Assembly: GCF_004135645.1 (NCBI RefSeq)
Contig: NZ_SDPW01000001.1
Coordinates: 1,426,001 to 1,490,000, forward strand
DNA from: Senegalimassilia faecalis
GTDB lineage: Bacteria > Actinomycetota > Coriobacteriia > Coriobacteriales > Eggerthellaceae
Direction: 5' to 3'
Length of the DNA: 64,000 bases
The translations under genes were made by a program, and so were the position numbers. Positions 32,706-43,767 of the stretch are shown piece after piece (within the stretch, counting starts at the first letter, position 1; every line of letters starts with the position of its first letter). The notes beneath the pieces were generated by a model. That model was not told the DNA's origin, did no database searches, and saw nothing but the letters and a program-made list of their open reading frames with translations.

Positions 32706-33287
32706 GTGGCTTCTTTGCAAGAGAAAGCAGGTCCTGTCATGGCCGAAGAACAAGATGTGAACAACACGGTGCATCCCGTTGAAAACGATGCGGTGGCAGC
32801 CTCCGCTGCGCCTGCGCCCGAGGCGCAGCCCGGCAATCCCGAGGAGCCGGCGAAGGCTCCGTCTCAGCCCGGGCCGGCGCCGCAGCAGCAGCCGCAAAGC
32901 GCCCAGGTTCCGCCTGCTGCATCGCAGGTGCCTCCCGCGGGCGCTCAGCCGTATGCCCAGCCGCAACCGCAGCAGCCTTACGCGCAGCCGGTGTATGCGC
33001 AGCCCGTCTATCAGCCCGCGCCGCTCACGAAACTGACCGGCGGCATGAAGTTCGCGTGGTTCGTCATCGGCGCCTTGGTGGGCATCCCGGGCATCATCTT
33101 GGCTTGGGTGTGCAACGTAGACAAATATCCGCAGGTGAAGTCCGATGCCGTGAAGTTTTCCGCCATCGGTTTCGCCGTGTGGATTGTGCTGGGCATCCTG
33201 CTCTGCATGATGGTCGGCGGCATGCTTGCCGCTGCGGTGGCCGGCTACGGCAGCGGCTACTACGACTATTACGGCACCATGTGGTAA
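32706..33287 (+). CDS. membrane protein with Pro/Gln-rich N-terminus and two C-terminal helices
   Basis: 193 aa from GTG 32706, chosen because AAGGAG (32691-32696) is correctly spaced; ATG 32739 is the alternative. A -10-like TATACT is at 32670-32675. Residues up to about 115 are Pro/Gln/Ala-rich with PYAQP repeats. Then come two membrane segments (FAWFVIGALVGIPGIILAWV and FAVWIVLGILLCMMVGGMLAAAV) and a Tyr/Gly-rich end. The layout resembles DUF4190-like proteins with a cytoplasmic proline-rich tail. Function unknown. Confidence 0.65.
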   Translation: MASLQEKAGPVMAEEQDVNNTVHPVENDAVAASAAPAPEAQPGNPEEPAKAPSQPGPAPQQQPQSAQVPPAASQVPPAGAQPYAQPQPQQPYAQPVYAQPVYQPAPLTKLTGGMKFAWFVIGALVGIPGIILAWVCNVDKYPQVKSDAVKFSAIGFAVWIVLGILLCMMVGGMLAAAVAGYGSGYYDYYGTMW

Positions 33288-33321
33288 ACCCAAGCGCTCC
33301 AAACATGAATAATGCATCATA

Positions 33322-33348
33322 AAGAAGGGCCCCGTCGGGGCTCTTCTT
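33322..33348 (+). terminator. rho-independent terminator
   Basis: AAGAAGGGCCCC pairs with GGGGCTCTTCTT across GTC. A -10-like TACAAT near 33371 then serves leuC. Confidence 0.8.
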
Positions 33349-33437
33349 CGTTTCCGGCGAAGTCGGGTGGTACAATCATGGAGTTTATCTAGTGCCCGGA
33401 TTCGGGCAGACGAGACTGCAGAATTGAAGGAGTGAAC

Positions 33438-34706
33438 ATGGCACGTCCCATGACCATGGCGGAGAAGATTTTGGCCGCCCATGCAGGGCTCGACGAAGTG
33501 GAGCCGGGGCAGCTGATCGAGTGCGACCTCGACCTGGTGCTGTCCAACGACATTACGTCACCCATCGCCATCAAGAATTTCAAGGAAATCGGCGTTGAGA
33601 AGGTTTTCGACCCCACGAAAATCGCCCTGGTGCCCGACCATTACGTCCCGAACAAGGACATCAAAAGCGCCGAGCAGGCCAAGCAGGTGCGCGACTTCGC
33701 CCGCGAGCAGGGCATCACGCACTATTACGAGGTAGGCTGCATGGGCGTTGAGCACGCGCTGCTGCCTGAGCAGGGCGTTGTGGGCGCTGGCGACCTTATC
33801 ATCGGTGCGGACAGCCATACTTGCACGTACGGCGCGCTTGGCGCATTCTCCACGGGCGTGGGCTCCACCGACGCCGCCGTGGGTTACGCCACGGGCAAGG
33901 CGTGGTTCAAGGTGCCCGAAAGCCTGCTGTTCAAGATCGAGGGCGAACTTGCCCCCGGCGTTACCGGCAAGGACGTCATCCTGTACATCATCGGCATGAT
34001 CGGCGTGGACGGCGCGCTGTACAAGGCCATGGAATTCACGGGCAGCGCCATCCACTCCATGTCCATGGACCAGCGCCTTTCCATCTCCAACATGGCCATC
34101 GAGGCCGGCGGCAAGGCGGGCCTCATCGAGGTTGACGACATCACGCGCGCCTACATGGACGGCCGCACCGAGCGCCCCTATACCGAGTATCATTCCGACC
34201 CCGACGCCGTGTACGCGCACGTGTACGAGATTGACGCGGCCGACATTCCGGCAACGGTGGCGTGGCCGCATCTGCCGTCGAACACGCGCCCGGCGGCCGA
34301 GTCCCGCGACGTGAAGATCGACCAGGCCGTCATCGGCAGCTGCACGAACGGCCGCTTGGAGGACATGCGCCAGGCCGCAGACGTGCTGCGCGGTCGCAAG
34401 GTGCACCCCGATGTGCGCTGCATTGTCATTCCCGCCACGCAGGCCGTGTACAAGCAGTGCATCGCCGAGGGCCTCATGGACGTGTTCCTTGACGCGAACT
34501 GCGCCGTGTCCACGCCCACGTGCGGCCCGTGCCTGGGCGGCTACATGGGCATCCTCGCCGCAGGCGAGCGCTGTGTGTCCACGTCGAACCGCAACTTCGT
34601 CGGCCGCATGGGCGACCCCACCAGCGAAGTGTACCTGGCAAGCCCGGCCGTGGCTGCCGCATCCGCCGTGCTTGGCCACATCGGCCTGCCGGAAGACATC
34701 GCGTAG
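33438..34706 (+). CDS. leuC: 3-isopropylmalate dehydratase large subunit
   Basis: 422 aa from ATG 33438 (AAGGAG at 33427-33432). With LeuD it converts 2- to 3-isopropylmalate in leucine biosynthesis. Aconitase-fold [4Fe-4S] ligands are visible as [24 protein letters not shown] and [12 protein letters not shown]. The length is that of the two-subunit, archaeal/thermophile-like LeuC clade (HacA type), not the 470-aa proteobacterial form. leuD follows after 24 bases. Confidence 0.93.
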   Translation: MARPMTMAEKILAAHAGLDEVEPGQLIECDLDLVLSNDITSPIAIKNFKEIGVEKVFDPTKIALVPDHYVPNKDIKSAEQAKQVRDFAREQGITHYYEVGCMGVEHALLPEQGVVGAGDLIIGADSHTCTYGALGAFSTGVGSTDAAVGYATGKAWFKVPESLLFKIEGELAPGVTGKDVILYIIGMIGVDGALYKAMEFTGSAIHSMSMDQRLSISNMAIEAGGKAGLIEVDDITRAYMDGRTERPYTEYHSDPDAVYAHVYEIDAADIPATVAWPHLPSNTRPAAESRDVKIDQAVIGSCTNGRLEDMRQAADVLRGRKVHPDVRCIVIPATQAVYKQCIAEGLMDVFLDANCAVSTPTCGPCLGGYMGILAAGERCVSTSNRNFVGRMGDPTSEVYLASPAVAAASAVLGHIGLPEDIA

Positions 34707-34730
34707 GAAACGGAAAGGGAAGGAATCACC

Positions 34731-35228
34731 ATGCACTTCAAGGGTACCGCGCATCGTTACGGTCGCGACATCGACACCGACGTCATCATCCCGGCCCGTT
34801 ACCTGAACTCCTCCGACCCTGAGTGGCTTGCCGCTCACTGCCTGGAGGACCTGGACAAGGACTTCGTGAACAAGGTGCAAAAGGGCGACATCATCGTGGC
34901 CGAGGAGAACTTCGGCTGCGGCAGCTCGCGCGAGCATGCGCCTATCGCCATCAAGGCGGCGGGCGTCGACGTGGTTATCGCCAAGTCGTTCGCACGCATC
35001 TTCTACCGCAACTCCATCAACACCGGCCTGGCCATCATGGAATGCCCCGAGGCCGTTGACGCCATCAAGCAGGGCGACGTGGTGGATGTTGACGCTGACG
35101 CCGGCATCATCACGAACACCACCACGGGCGAGACGTTCAAGGCTCAGCCGTTCCCGCCGTTCATCCGCGAGATCATCGAGGAAGGCGGACTCATCAACCG
35201 CACCCGCAAGGTTTTGGGGCTGGCATAA
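34731..35228 (+). CDS. leuD: 3-isopropylmalate dehydratase small subunit
   Basis: 165 aa, GGGAAGGA site upstream. The swivelling domain has [18 protein letters not shown] and the substrate loop [21 protein letters not shown] with the conserved Gly-Ser-Ser-Arg-Glu-His. It forms the enzyme with LeuC. A terminator-like hairpin follows, so leuB may be transcribed separately. Confidence 0.93.
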   Translation: MHFKGTAHRYGRDIDTDVIIPARYLNSSDPEWLAAHCLEDLDKDFVNKVQKGDIIVAEENFGCGSSREHAPIAIKAAGVDVVIAKSFARIFYRNSINTGLAIMECPEAVDAIKQGDVVDVDADAGIITNTTTGETFKAQPFPPFIREIIEEGGLINRTRKVLGLA

Positions 35229-35240
35229 GGTTTTAGGTAA

Positions 35241-35268
35241 GGCCGCTGGGTCGAAGCGCCCGGCGGCC
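35241..35268 (+). terminator. terminator-like hairpin after leuD
   Basis: GGCCGCTGGG pairs with CCCGGCGGCC (one mispair) and is followed by CTTGTTTCG. A second hairpin CGTTTTG/CAAAACG lies just after it. The gap from here to leuB (to 35444) begins like the intergenic repeat seen at 43.5, 45.1 and 54.6 kb, and may be a decayed copy. Confidence 0.6.
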
Positions 35269-35444
35269 TCTTGTTTCGTTTTGCTCGCTGCAAAACGAAT
35301 GGCTTAACGCTTGCGGGGCTGCGGTGTTTCGCTGCGCCCTTTGCGCAGCATGCGGCGCGCGCCAAAATTCGCTTGACGCTGCGCGGGGCAATTCGACGTG
35401 CCGCAGGTTCGCTTGCCGACTCTGTCTGTAAAGGAAGGTTTTCT

Positions 35445-36551
35445 ATGACGCAGTACAACATCTGTACGCTGCCGGGCGACGGCATCGGCCCGGAGATCAT
35501 CGCCGAAGGCGTGAAGGTTCTTGAAGCGGTGGGCAAGAAGTACGACGTGCGGTTCACCTGCACCGATGCGCTAATCGGCGGCGCTGCCATCGACGCCTGC
35601 GGCAATCCGCTGCCTGACGAGACGCTTGAGGCCGCCAAAGCTGCCGACGCCGTGCTGCTGGCTGCCGTGGGCGGCCCGAAGTGGGATACCACCGACCCGA
35701 ACGCGCCGCGTCCCGAAGCGGGCCTGCTGGGCATCCGCAAGGGCTTGGGCCTGTACACGAACCTGCGCCCCGTGCAGATTTTCGACGCGCTGGCCGGCGC
35801 TTCCACGCTGAAGCCTGAGGTCATCGACGGCGTTGACCTTATGATCGTGCGCGAGCTGACCGGCGGCTTGTACTTCGGCAAGCGCGAGCGCTTCTACGAC
35901 GAAGAGGGTGCCGGCACCAACGGCGCGAAGGGCCAGCGCGCCTACGATACGCTTGAGTATCGCGAGTACGAGATTGAGCGCATCGCTCGCCAGGCGTTCG
36001 AGGCTGCGCGCAAGCGTCGCAACAAGGTGACCAGCGTGGATAAGGCCAACGTGCTTGAAACCAGCCGCATGTGGCGCGAGATCGTGCACCGCATCGGCGA
36101 GCAGGAATACCCCGATGTGGAAATCGAGGACCTGCTGGTGGACAACACGGCCATGCAGCTGATCAACCGCCCGGCCGACTTCGACGTGGTGGTTACCGAG
36201 AACATGTTTGGCGACATCCTGTCCGACGAGGCCGCCCAGATCACGGGTTCGCTGGGCATGCTGGCATCCGCAAGCCTGGGCGACTCCACGGCGCTGTACG
36301 AGCCCAGCCACGGCAGCGCGCCCGACATTGCCGGCCAGGGCATCGCCAACCCGCTGGCGCAGATCCTGTCCGTCGAGATGATGCTGCGCTACAGCTTCAA
36401 CATGAACGAGGCCGCCGACGACATCCGCCGCGCCGTCACCGAGGTGCTTGACGAAGGTTGGCGCACGGGCGATTTGAAGGACGCCTCCACGCCGGCCGAC
36501 AAGGTCGTTGGCACGGTTGGCATGGGCGACCTGGTGGTTTCCCACCTGTAA
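35445..36551 (+). CDS. leuB: 3-isopropylmalate dehydrogenase
   Basis: 368 aa from ATG 35445 with AAGGAAGG upstream; a longer in-frame start lies in non-conserved DNA and is not used. It oxidises and decarboxylates 3-isopropylmalate with NAD. Motifs: [18 protein letters not shown] at the N-terminus, [25 protein letters not shown], and the metal/substrate site [33 protein letters not shown] completes the NAD region. It completes the leuC-leuD-leuB set; leuA is not in the window. Confidence 0.95.
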   Translation: MTQYNICTLPGDGIGPEIIAEGVKVLEAVGKKYDVRFTCTDALIGGAAIDACGNPLPDETLEAAKAADAVLLAAVGGPKWDTTDPNAPRPEAGLLGIRKGLGLYTNLRPVQIFDALAGASTLKPEVIDGVDLMIVRELTGGLYFGKRERFYDEEGAGTNGAKGQRAYDTLEYREYEIERIARQAFEAARKRRNKVTSVDKANVLETSRMWREIVHRIGEQEYPDVEIEDLLVDNTAMQLINRPADFDVVVTENMFGDILSDEAAQITGSLGMLASASLGDSTALYEPSHGSAPDIAGQGIANPLAQILSVEMMLRYSFNMNEAADDIRRAVTEVLDEGWRTGDLKDASTPADKVVGTVGMGDLVVSHL

Positions 36552-36560
36552 GACCATGCA

Positions 36561-36590
36561 GGCGAAGGGGCGCTTGGACGCCTCTTCGCC
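36561..36590 (+). terminator. terminator-like hairpin after leuB
   Basis: GGCGAAGGGGCG pairs with CGCCTCTTCGCC. The following 200 bases to the HIT gene hold further small stems (for example GAGC/GCTC near 36715) but no gene. Confidence 0.55.
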
Positions 36591-36797
36591 CTATCGGGGT
36601 GGGCTTCCCGTTCCGCAGGATCGGGTTTGCCCGCATTCGCGGGGTCATTCTCTCTGTCAGAAGTGATTCCCCGCGTTCCGTAGGCTCGATTCCCTTTTGA
36701 TTCCCGTAGGGTCGAGCGAAAGCTCGGCCCATCGCGGCAGGCAACACATTGCTGCCCATCCGCGTTCCCCGTCCGTTTTGTCTTGAAAGGAACCCTC

Positions 36798-37163
36798 ATG
36801 GCTGACGATTGCCTGTTCTGCAAGCTTATTTCCGGCGAAATCCCCACGAACAAGGTGTACGAAGACGACATCTGCTTCGCGTTCGACGACATCGAGCCTG
36901 AAGCGCCGGTGCACACGCTGCTGGTGCCGAAGAAGCACTACGACGATTTGTGCGACGGCATCCCGGCCGAGGTACTCGGCCACATGCTGTCGGTGGTGCC
37001 GAAGGTCGCCGAGATCAAGGGCGTTCGCGAGTCCGGTTTCCGCACGGTCATGAACACCGGCCCCGATTCGGCAGCCACGGTGAAGCATTTCCACATCCAC
37101 ATCCTGGGCGGTGTGAAGATGGGTCGCTTCACGTTCGAGAACTCCCAGCGCACGCAGGAGTAA
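36798..37163 (+). CDS. HIT-family nucleotide hydrolase (HINT type)
   Basis: 121 aa from ATG 36798 (GAAAGGA upstream). DCLFCKLISGEIPTNKVYEDD at the start and VKHFHIHILGG near residue 100 (His-x-His-x-His) define the histidine-triad branch I proteins, which hydrolyse adenosine phosphoramidates. Length is normal for HINT. A perfect 16-bp stem at 37202-37217/37226-37241 lies downstream and may terminate it. Confidence 0.92.
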   Translation: MADDCLFCKLISGEIPTNKVYEDDICFAFDDIEPEAPVHTLLVPKKHYDDLCDGIPAEVLGHMLSVVPKVAEIKGVRESGFRTVMNTGPDSAATVKHFHIHILGGVKMGRFTFENSQRTQE

Positions 37164-37201
37164 TGCTGCGCAAAACCGCGCATGCGGGCAATGGATTGCA
37201 A

Positions 37202-37241
37202 CACGAAGGGCTGCCGATGGAAACGTCGGCAGTCCTTCGTG
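37202..37241 (+). terminator. long hairpin after the HIT gene
   Basis: A 16-bp stem (one G-T pair) beginning CACGAAGG and closing CCTTCGTG, with an 8-base loop. No long T-run follows. Confidence 0.6.
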
Positions 37242-37332
37242 GTCTTGGGATGGGGGAAGCGGTTGTCCGTTCATCGCGTGCAGCGCTGCTCTCTGGTAAG
37301 CTGTTCGTTGATTTTTCGAAAGGACGGGCAGC

Positions 37333-40002
37333 GTGCAAGAGGTTGCAGGAAACGAAGGCGTGTGGCGTCTTGAGCCGCACGAGAAGATGCTAGGCGTGCG
37401 GTTGTACGCGTATGACGGGTGCGTGCCGCCGCTTCCCGATGGCACTCGCCCCCAGGGGCGTTTCGGCGTTGTCGGCGGCAGGGCGCTGCGCCCGAAGCCG
37501 GCAAGCGGGGGCATGTACGTGGTGGAAACGGTTGGCGAAACGCCAACTGATCAGGCCATGCGCATCATCGGTTACATCGATGTGTACGGGCGCGCGTTCG
37601 CGTGCGCCGAGCCTCAGGTTGCCCCTCCGGCGCGTCTTCCCGATGTGGAGATCGCCCGTTTCAGCGAACCGATGCCGAAGGGGGAGTCGGCTGGCTACGT
37701 GTACGTGCGCGACGGGGAAACAGGCGATGCGCGCGTTGTGGCGTCGTATCGCGAGAAGCGCGACCGTTATCACATGTTCGACACGTGGTACGACTTCGGC
37801 GCACATGCGCAGGACATGACGTACAAAGAGCTGATGACCAGGGCGTACCTGGCGCTTTACCATCGTCCGAAGCTCGGCGCGCCGGCGGTGCCAAGCCGCG
37901 ACGTCACCAAGCTGCTTGACAACGTTGGCCCCGAAAAGCCGTTCGCCAACCTGCGCGCGTTCGTTTCCGATGTGCGCACGGTTCTGGCCGATTCGCAGCT
38001 GAAGGCTCCGGGCGTGATCGAGCTTTTGGTGCGCAATTTGGAGGCTTCGGGGCTCGAACGGCTGCGCGATCAGGGCGTCCCCGATGATTCGGTGCGCCTT
38101 GTGCGCTCGACGCGGTATGCGCATACAGCGTATTTCGTGGCGAACAACGACGCCGGCGCTCCGTCCACCAGCACGCTTTGGGCAATCGAGTCGGCGCTGA
38201 ACCGTTATCTGCTTGCGTGCGAAAAGCTAGGCGAGCGCGCATCGGAGGCAGCGCTTTCCGAATGCGAGCGGGTTGACGAAGCGCTGTTCGCAACCGTTGG
38301 CGCGCAGGAGCTTGCCGGCGGTGGGCTGCCGGGCGTGCCGGAGGGGCAGGACGGCGGCGAGTGGGGCCTGCGCTGTCGCTTGTCGCAAAGCGTCGAGCAG
38401 CTGCGTTTGCCGGCGCGCGTGGACGTGGAGTTGCGCGTGGACGCCGCATCGGGCGCCGTGACGTTCGGCTTGACGGTGCCCCCCGCGAAGCTTATGCCGA
38501 AAAGCTTGGACGAACAAGCGTCTGAACAGGTGTTTTCGTATGGCGCGCACGTGGGGCTGCTGCTGGCGGCGCATGCGTTTTCCGCTGAGCAGGCCGTGCA
38601 GACGGTGAAGCTTGTGGCGTGGCCGCTTGAGGGCGGTGCGGCCGACGGGAATCAGGACGCCGAGCGTGCGGCCCTGTTCGAGGTCGACTTGACGCGCCGC
38701 GCGTTCAAGGAGACGAACGGTTTTTCCGATGCGCTTGCAAACGATGCGCGTCTGTTGTTCGAGCGCGAAGGCGCCCGCTGGGATGTTGCGGGCGCGGAGC
38801 TGCCCGACCCGCGTCTTATGCACCCGGCGTTCGAGGCGTGGAACGAACGTTCGGCGGGAGATGCCCCGCTGCCGGCATTCGCCCGCGAACCGCTTGGCGC
38901 GCAGCGCGAGCGCGATATGGACATCGAGTACGACACGGCATATCGGCGCGTGGCCGAAAACCTGGCCGACCAACTGGTGCGCACGTCGAACACGTCCGAG
39001 GCCATCGCCGCCGTGCGCGCGGTGCAGGCTCGCGCGCTCGACGCGAAAGACGAGCGCGCCGCATCGGCGTGCACGCGCCTGATGAGCGCGCTGGCGGAAG
39101 GATCGCTTGATGCGGCGGACCAAAACGCGGTGGTCACCTGCTTTTTGGGCGACGACCGCTGCCTTGCCGCACTCAATCGCGCCCATACGCTGGCGGAAAC
39201 CGACCAGGCGGCCGCGGTGAGCGTGCTGACGGATGTCATTTCCGAGGCGCAGCTGCTTGACGGCTTCGTCGATGGCTCCTCGGAAGTGTACCGCGCGTTC
39301 GACGGCTACGGTTCGCGCGTGCTGTACAACCTGGCACGTGCGGGCACGGCGGCGTTCGTGCCCGGCGTGCAGGCCGATGCCGACAAGCGCGTTCGCGTGG
39401 TGCCCGATTCGTTCTACCTGTGCCATCTTGAGGTGGTGCACCTGCTTGAGCGCTCGTTCGAGCGGGCCGACGACGCCATCCGTTACGGCGCCGCGGCGGT
39501 TGCCATGGCCCCGACGTGCGCGATGGGCTATCGCGTGCTGGGGCGGGCGTACATGTTGCAGGGCGATATGGAGCACGCGTTCGAAACGCTGACGCGCGGC
39601 TTGCTCGTGGCCATGCAACCTGCGGATATCTCGCTTATGTACTACCAGCTTGGCTATGTTGCGTGGAAGCTTGGGCGCGCGCAGGCTGGTGTGGCGTGCT
39701 ACCTGAAGGCCGTCGAGGCATCGCCGGCTATTGCACTGCAGGCAACGGCGGAGCTCAAGGAGCTTGTCGACGAGACGGGGGTTTCCATCCCCTCGCACGA
39801 CCAGGCTGAGCAGGACCTGCAAAACGCAGGCATCCTGTGTGCTCCGTCGCCCGAAGTGCTCGACGCGCTTGACGCGGCGCTGGCAGCCGCGTGCGATGCG
39901 GGCTTGGCGCACGTGACGCGCAGTCTTTTGGCCACGCGTTTGCGCTACCGCCCCGATGACGTGCTCATGGGCGTGCTGCGCAGCTTCGGCGAGCCGGCTT
40001 AA
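37333..40002 (+). CDS. large uncharacterised protein with C-terminal TPR-like repeats
   Basis: 889 aa from GTG 37333; the ribosome site is weak (GGACGGG). The first 230 residues and the middle match no family I recognise. The C-terminal 250 residues contain helical repeats of TPR type: ADDAIRYGAAAVAMAPTCAMGYRVLGRAYMLQGDMEHAFETLTRGL, then LMYYQLGYVAWKLGRAQAGVACYLKAVEASP (quoted in two units). No signal peptide or membrane helix is seen, so it should be cytoplasmic. The neighbours (HIT and hisS) give no functional clue. Confidence 0.7.
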   Translation: MQEVAGNEGVWRLEPHEKMLGVRLYAYDGCVPPLPDGTRPQGRFGVVGGRALRPKPASGGMYVVETVGETPTDQAMRIIGYIDVYGRAFACAEPQVAPPARLPDVEIARFSEPMPKGESAGYVYVRDGETGDARVVASYREKRDRYHMFDTWYDFGAHAQDMTYKELMTRAYLALYHRPKLGAPAVPSRDVTKLLDNVGPEKPFANLRAFVSDVRTVLADSQLKAPGVIELLVRNLEASGLERLRDQGVPDDSVRLVRSTRYAHTAYFVANNDAGAPSTSTLWAIESALNRYLLACEKLGERASEAALSECERVDEALFATVGAQELAGGGLPGVPEGQDGGEWGLRCRLSQSVEQLRLPARVDVELRVDAASGAVTFGLTVPPAKLMPKSLDEQASEQVFSYGAHVGLLLAAHAFSAEQAVQTVKLVAWPLEGGAADGNQDAERAALFEVDLTRRAFKETNGFSDALANDARLLFEREGARWDVAGAELPDPRLMHPAFEAWNERSAGDAPLPAFAREPLGAQRERDMDIEYDTAYRRVAENLADQLVRTSNTSEAIAAVRAVQARALDAKDERAASACTRLMSALAEGSLDAADQNAVVTCFLGDDRCLAALNRAHTLAETDQAAAVSVLTDVISEAQLLDGFVDGSSEVYRAFDGYGSRVLYNLARAGTAAFVPGVQADADKRVRVVPDSFYLCHLEVVHLLERSFERADDAIRYGAAAVAMAPTCAMGYRVLGRAYMLQGDMEHAFETLTRGLLVAMQPADISLMYYQLGYVAWKLGRAQAGVACYLKAVEASPAIALQATAELKELVDETGVSIPSHDQAEQDLQNAGILCAPSPEVLDALDAALAAACDAGLAHVTRSLLATRLRYRPDDVLMGVLRSFGEPA

Positions 40003-40141
40003 GGCGCGCCGCGCTGCGGGCTGCAGGTCTGCTCGCGCTGATTGCGTGGGCAACCGCCCGGTGCGCTGAACGCAGCTAGCGCCAAGCGTTACAATGCGTA
40101 AGTTCAAGGTATACGAAGAACCACGATTCAAAGGATGCACC

Positions 40142-41509
40142 ATGGCAATCAATTCCCCGGAAGGAACGCGCGACCTTCTGCCCGATGAGGCGAAGTTCTG
40201 GGCGCATTTCCGCGACACTGCGTTCGACATTTTCGCGCGCTACGGTTATCAGCCCATCGAGACGCCGCTGTTCGAGCAGACCGACCTGTTCGTGCGCGGC
40301 ATCGGCCAGGCTACCGACGTGGTGTCCAAGGAAATGTTCACCGCCATTTCCGGCGAGAACTTCAAGCGCGTCATCGAGGGCGACACCATCAAGGCGAAAA
40401 GCCGCTTGTCGCTGCGTCCCGAGGGCACGGCTGGCGTCGTGCGCGCCGTGGCCCAACACGACCTGGTGCCGCAGGGTGCTGCCCCTGCCAAGCTCATGTA
40501 CGCCGGCCCGATGTTCCGCGCCGAGCGCCCGCAAAAAGGCCGCCAGCGCATGTTTAACCAGGTAGGTATCGAGTGCCTCGGCGCGGAAGACCCCAGCGTC
40601 GACGCCGAGGGCATCATCATGCTCATGCGCTTCTACGCCGCCATCGGCGTCCCCATGGACGCCACGCGCCTGCTGGTGAACTCCATGGGCTGCGAGAAGT
40701 GCCGCCCGGCCTATCGCGAAGCCGTGCGCGCCTACATGAACGAGCACGCCGACGCCATGTGCGACGAGTGCATGCGCCGCGCAGAAATCAACCCGCTGCG
40801 CGCGTTCGACTGCAAAAACCCCGGATGCGCCGAGGTTATGGACGGCGCCCCGAAGATTTCCGACTACCTGTGCGACGATTGCCGCGAGCACTACGAGGCC
40901 GTTAAGGCGTACCTGAAGGGCGCGGGCGTGGTATTCGTGGAGGACCCGAAGCTGGTGCGCGGTTTGGACTACTACACACGCACGGTGTTCGAGGTGCAGG
41001 TTGACCAGGGCATGGGCAGCCAGAACGCCATCGGCGGCGGCGGACGCTACGACAAGCTGTGCGAGGAAGTGGGCGGCAGGCCCACGCCGGGCTTCGGCTT
41101 CGCGCTTGGCTACGAGCGCTGCGCGCTTGCCATCCAGGCGGCGGGCTACACGTTCCCCAGCGCCCAGCACTGCGACGTGTTCGTGGCGTGCGTGGACGAT
41201 TCGATGCGCGCCGAGGCGTTCCGCCTGGTGCAGGCATGCCGCGATGCGGGCGTGTCCGCCGAGATGGACCATCAGCACCGCAGCCTGAAAAGCCAGTTCA
41301 AGCTTGCCGACAAGGTGGGAGCGCGCCTGGTGGCCGTGCTTGGCCCCGACGAGCTGGCCGCCGGCCAGGTGAAGGTGCGCAACATGCAGACGCACAAGGA
41401 GCGCCTGGCCGAGCTGGACAAGGTCAAAGAGCTGCTGTCCCGTTTTGGCGGCGAGCCGTTCGGCGGTGCGCATGTTGCGGTCGACGAAGTGTTCGGCACC
41501 GAGGAATAG
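40142..41509 (+). CDS. hisS: histidyl-tRNA synthetase
   Basis: 455 aa from ATG 40142 with AAGGA at about 40130; an upstream ATG at 40094 has no site. A class II enzyme: SPEGTRDLLPDEAKFW at the start, motif 2 MYAGPMFRAERPQKGRQRMFNQ (written 20 or fewer per unit: MYAGPMFRAERPQKGRQR), the His-specific LVRGLDYYTRTVFEV and GGGGRYDKL. The C-terminal anticodon domain follows. An insertion with Cys pairs (CEKCRPAY, CDECMRR, CDDC) suggests a zinc-binding insert as in some HisRS. It precedes aspS, a common pairing. Confidence 0.95.
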   Translation: MAINSPEGTRDLLPDEAKFWAHFRDTAFDIFARYGYQPIETPLFEQTDLFVRGIGQATDVVSKEMFTAISGENFKRVIEGDTIKAKSRLSLRPEGTAGVVRAVAQHDLVPQGAAPAKLMYAGPMFRAERPQKGRQRMFNQVGIECLGAEDPSVDAEGIIMLMRFYAAIGVPMDATRLLVNSMGCEKCRPAYREAVRAYMNEHADAMCDECMRRAEINPLRAFDCKNPGCAEVMDGAPKISDYLCDDCREHYEAVKAYLKGAGVVFVEDPKLVRGLDYYTRTVFEVQVDQGMGSQNAIGGGGRYDKLCEEVGGRPTPGFGFALGYERCALAIQAAGYTFPSAQHCDVFVACVDDSMRAEAFRLVQACRDAGVSAEMDHQHRSLKSQFKLADKVGARLVAVLGPDELAAGQVKVRNMQTHKERLAELDKVKELLSRFGGEPFGGAHVAVDEVFGTEE

Positions 41510-41584
41510 CGCGCGGGCGCGCGGCGGCCGAAATGCGCGGGGCAGGGAAGTGCCCTGCACCGGCCGCTGCGCGTGTCGTTTTCG

Positions 41585-41633
41585 AAGGGGCTGGAAGCCT
41601 GTGCGGCGTCCGGCCCCTTTCGTGTTGTACAAT
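41585..41633 (+). terminator. terminator hairpin after hisS and -10 of aspS
   Basis: AAGGGGCTGG pairs with CCGGCCCCTT (41585-41594/41610-41619). TACAAT at 41628-41633 is a plausible -10 for aspS, giving a leader of about 70 bases. Confidence 0.6.
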
Positions 41634-41708
41634 GGCTAAGTTTGAGCAACAACCTGGCTGCGCAAAGGCGGCCGGGCGCCCATAAAGCATTGCAAGGAGC
41701 AAGAAAGA

Positions 41709-43496
<1,788 letters not shown>

Positions 43497-43652
43497 TTTC
43501 GTTTGCCTAACGGCAAACGAACTGACTCGACGCTGTGGGCCGGCCGGGCACCCCGCCTCCGCGCGTTCCCGAAGTCTTGCGTACCGAAGTACGCGGCACC
43601 TTCGCGAACCCACGGATTCGGGGCACCGGGCCGGCCCTCGCTGACTTTGGTG
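43497..43652 (+). repeat. structured intergenic repeat, copy A
   Basis: It starts at the aspS stop. A small hairpin (TTCGTTTGCC/GGCAAACGAA) is followed by ACTGACTCGACGCTGTGGG and a long imperfect stem whose arms are 43537-43554 and about 43620-43637. Inside lies GCGTAC-CGAA-GTACGC, and it ends in CCCTCGCTGACTTTGG. The same order appears at 45064 and 54555. Confidence 0.75.
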
Positions 43653-43767
43653 GACCTGTGGCGTTGCAATTTTGGGCCAAAGGGACAGTCCCTTTGTCCT
43701 ACTCCGCGAACCAATTACGGCTCTCATCAGTCATTTTCGTCGGCGTTCTTTTTCTGAAAGGATTCTC

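Noticed and set aside
32701-32760. 19-codon frame from ATG 32701
   Set aside because: The AAGGAG site is spaced too close for it and suits GTG 32706 of the larger gene.
33288-33437. Leucine attenuator before leuC
   Set aside because: The only short frame (ATG 33378) has no Leu codons, and the small TGCCCG/CGGGCA hairpin has no T-run.
38227-40230. 667-codon antisense frame over the TPR gene
   Set aside because: Arg/His-rich composition typical of a shadow frame in high-GC DNA; the + strand gene has TPR-like motifs.
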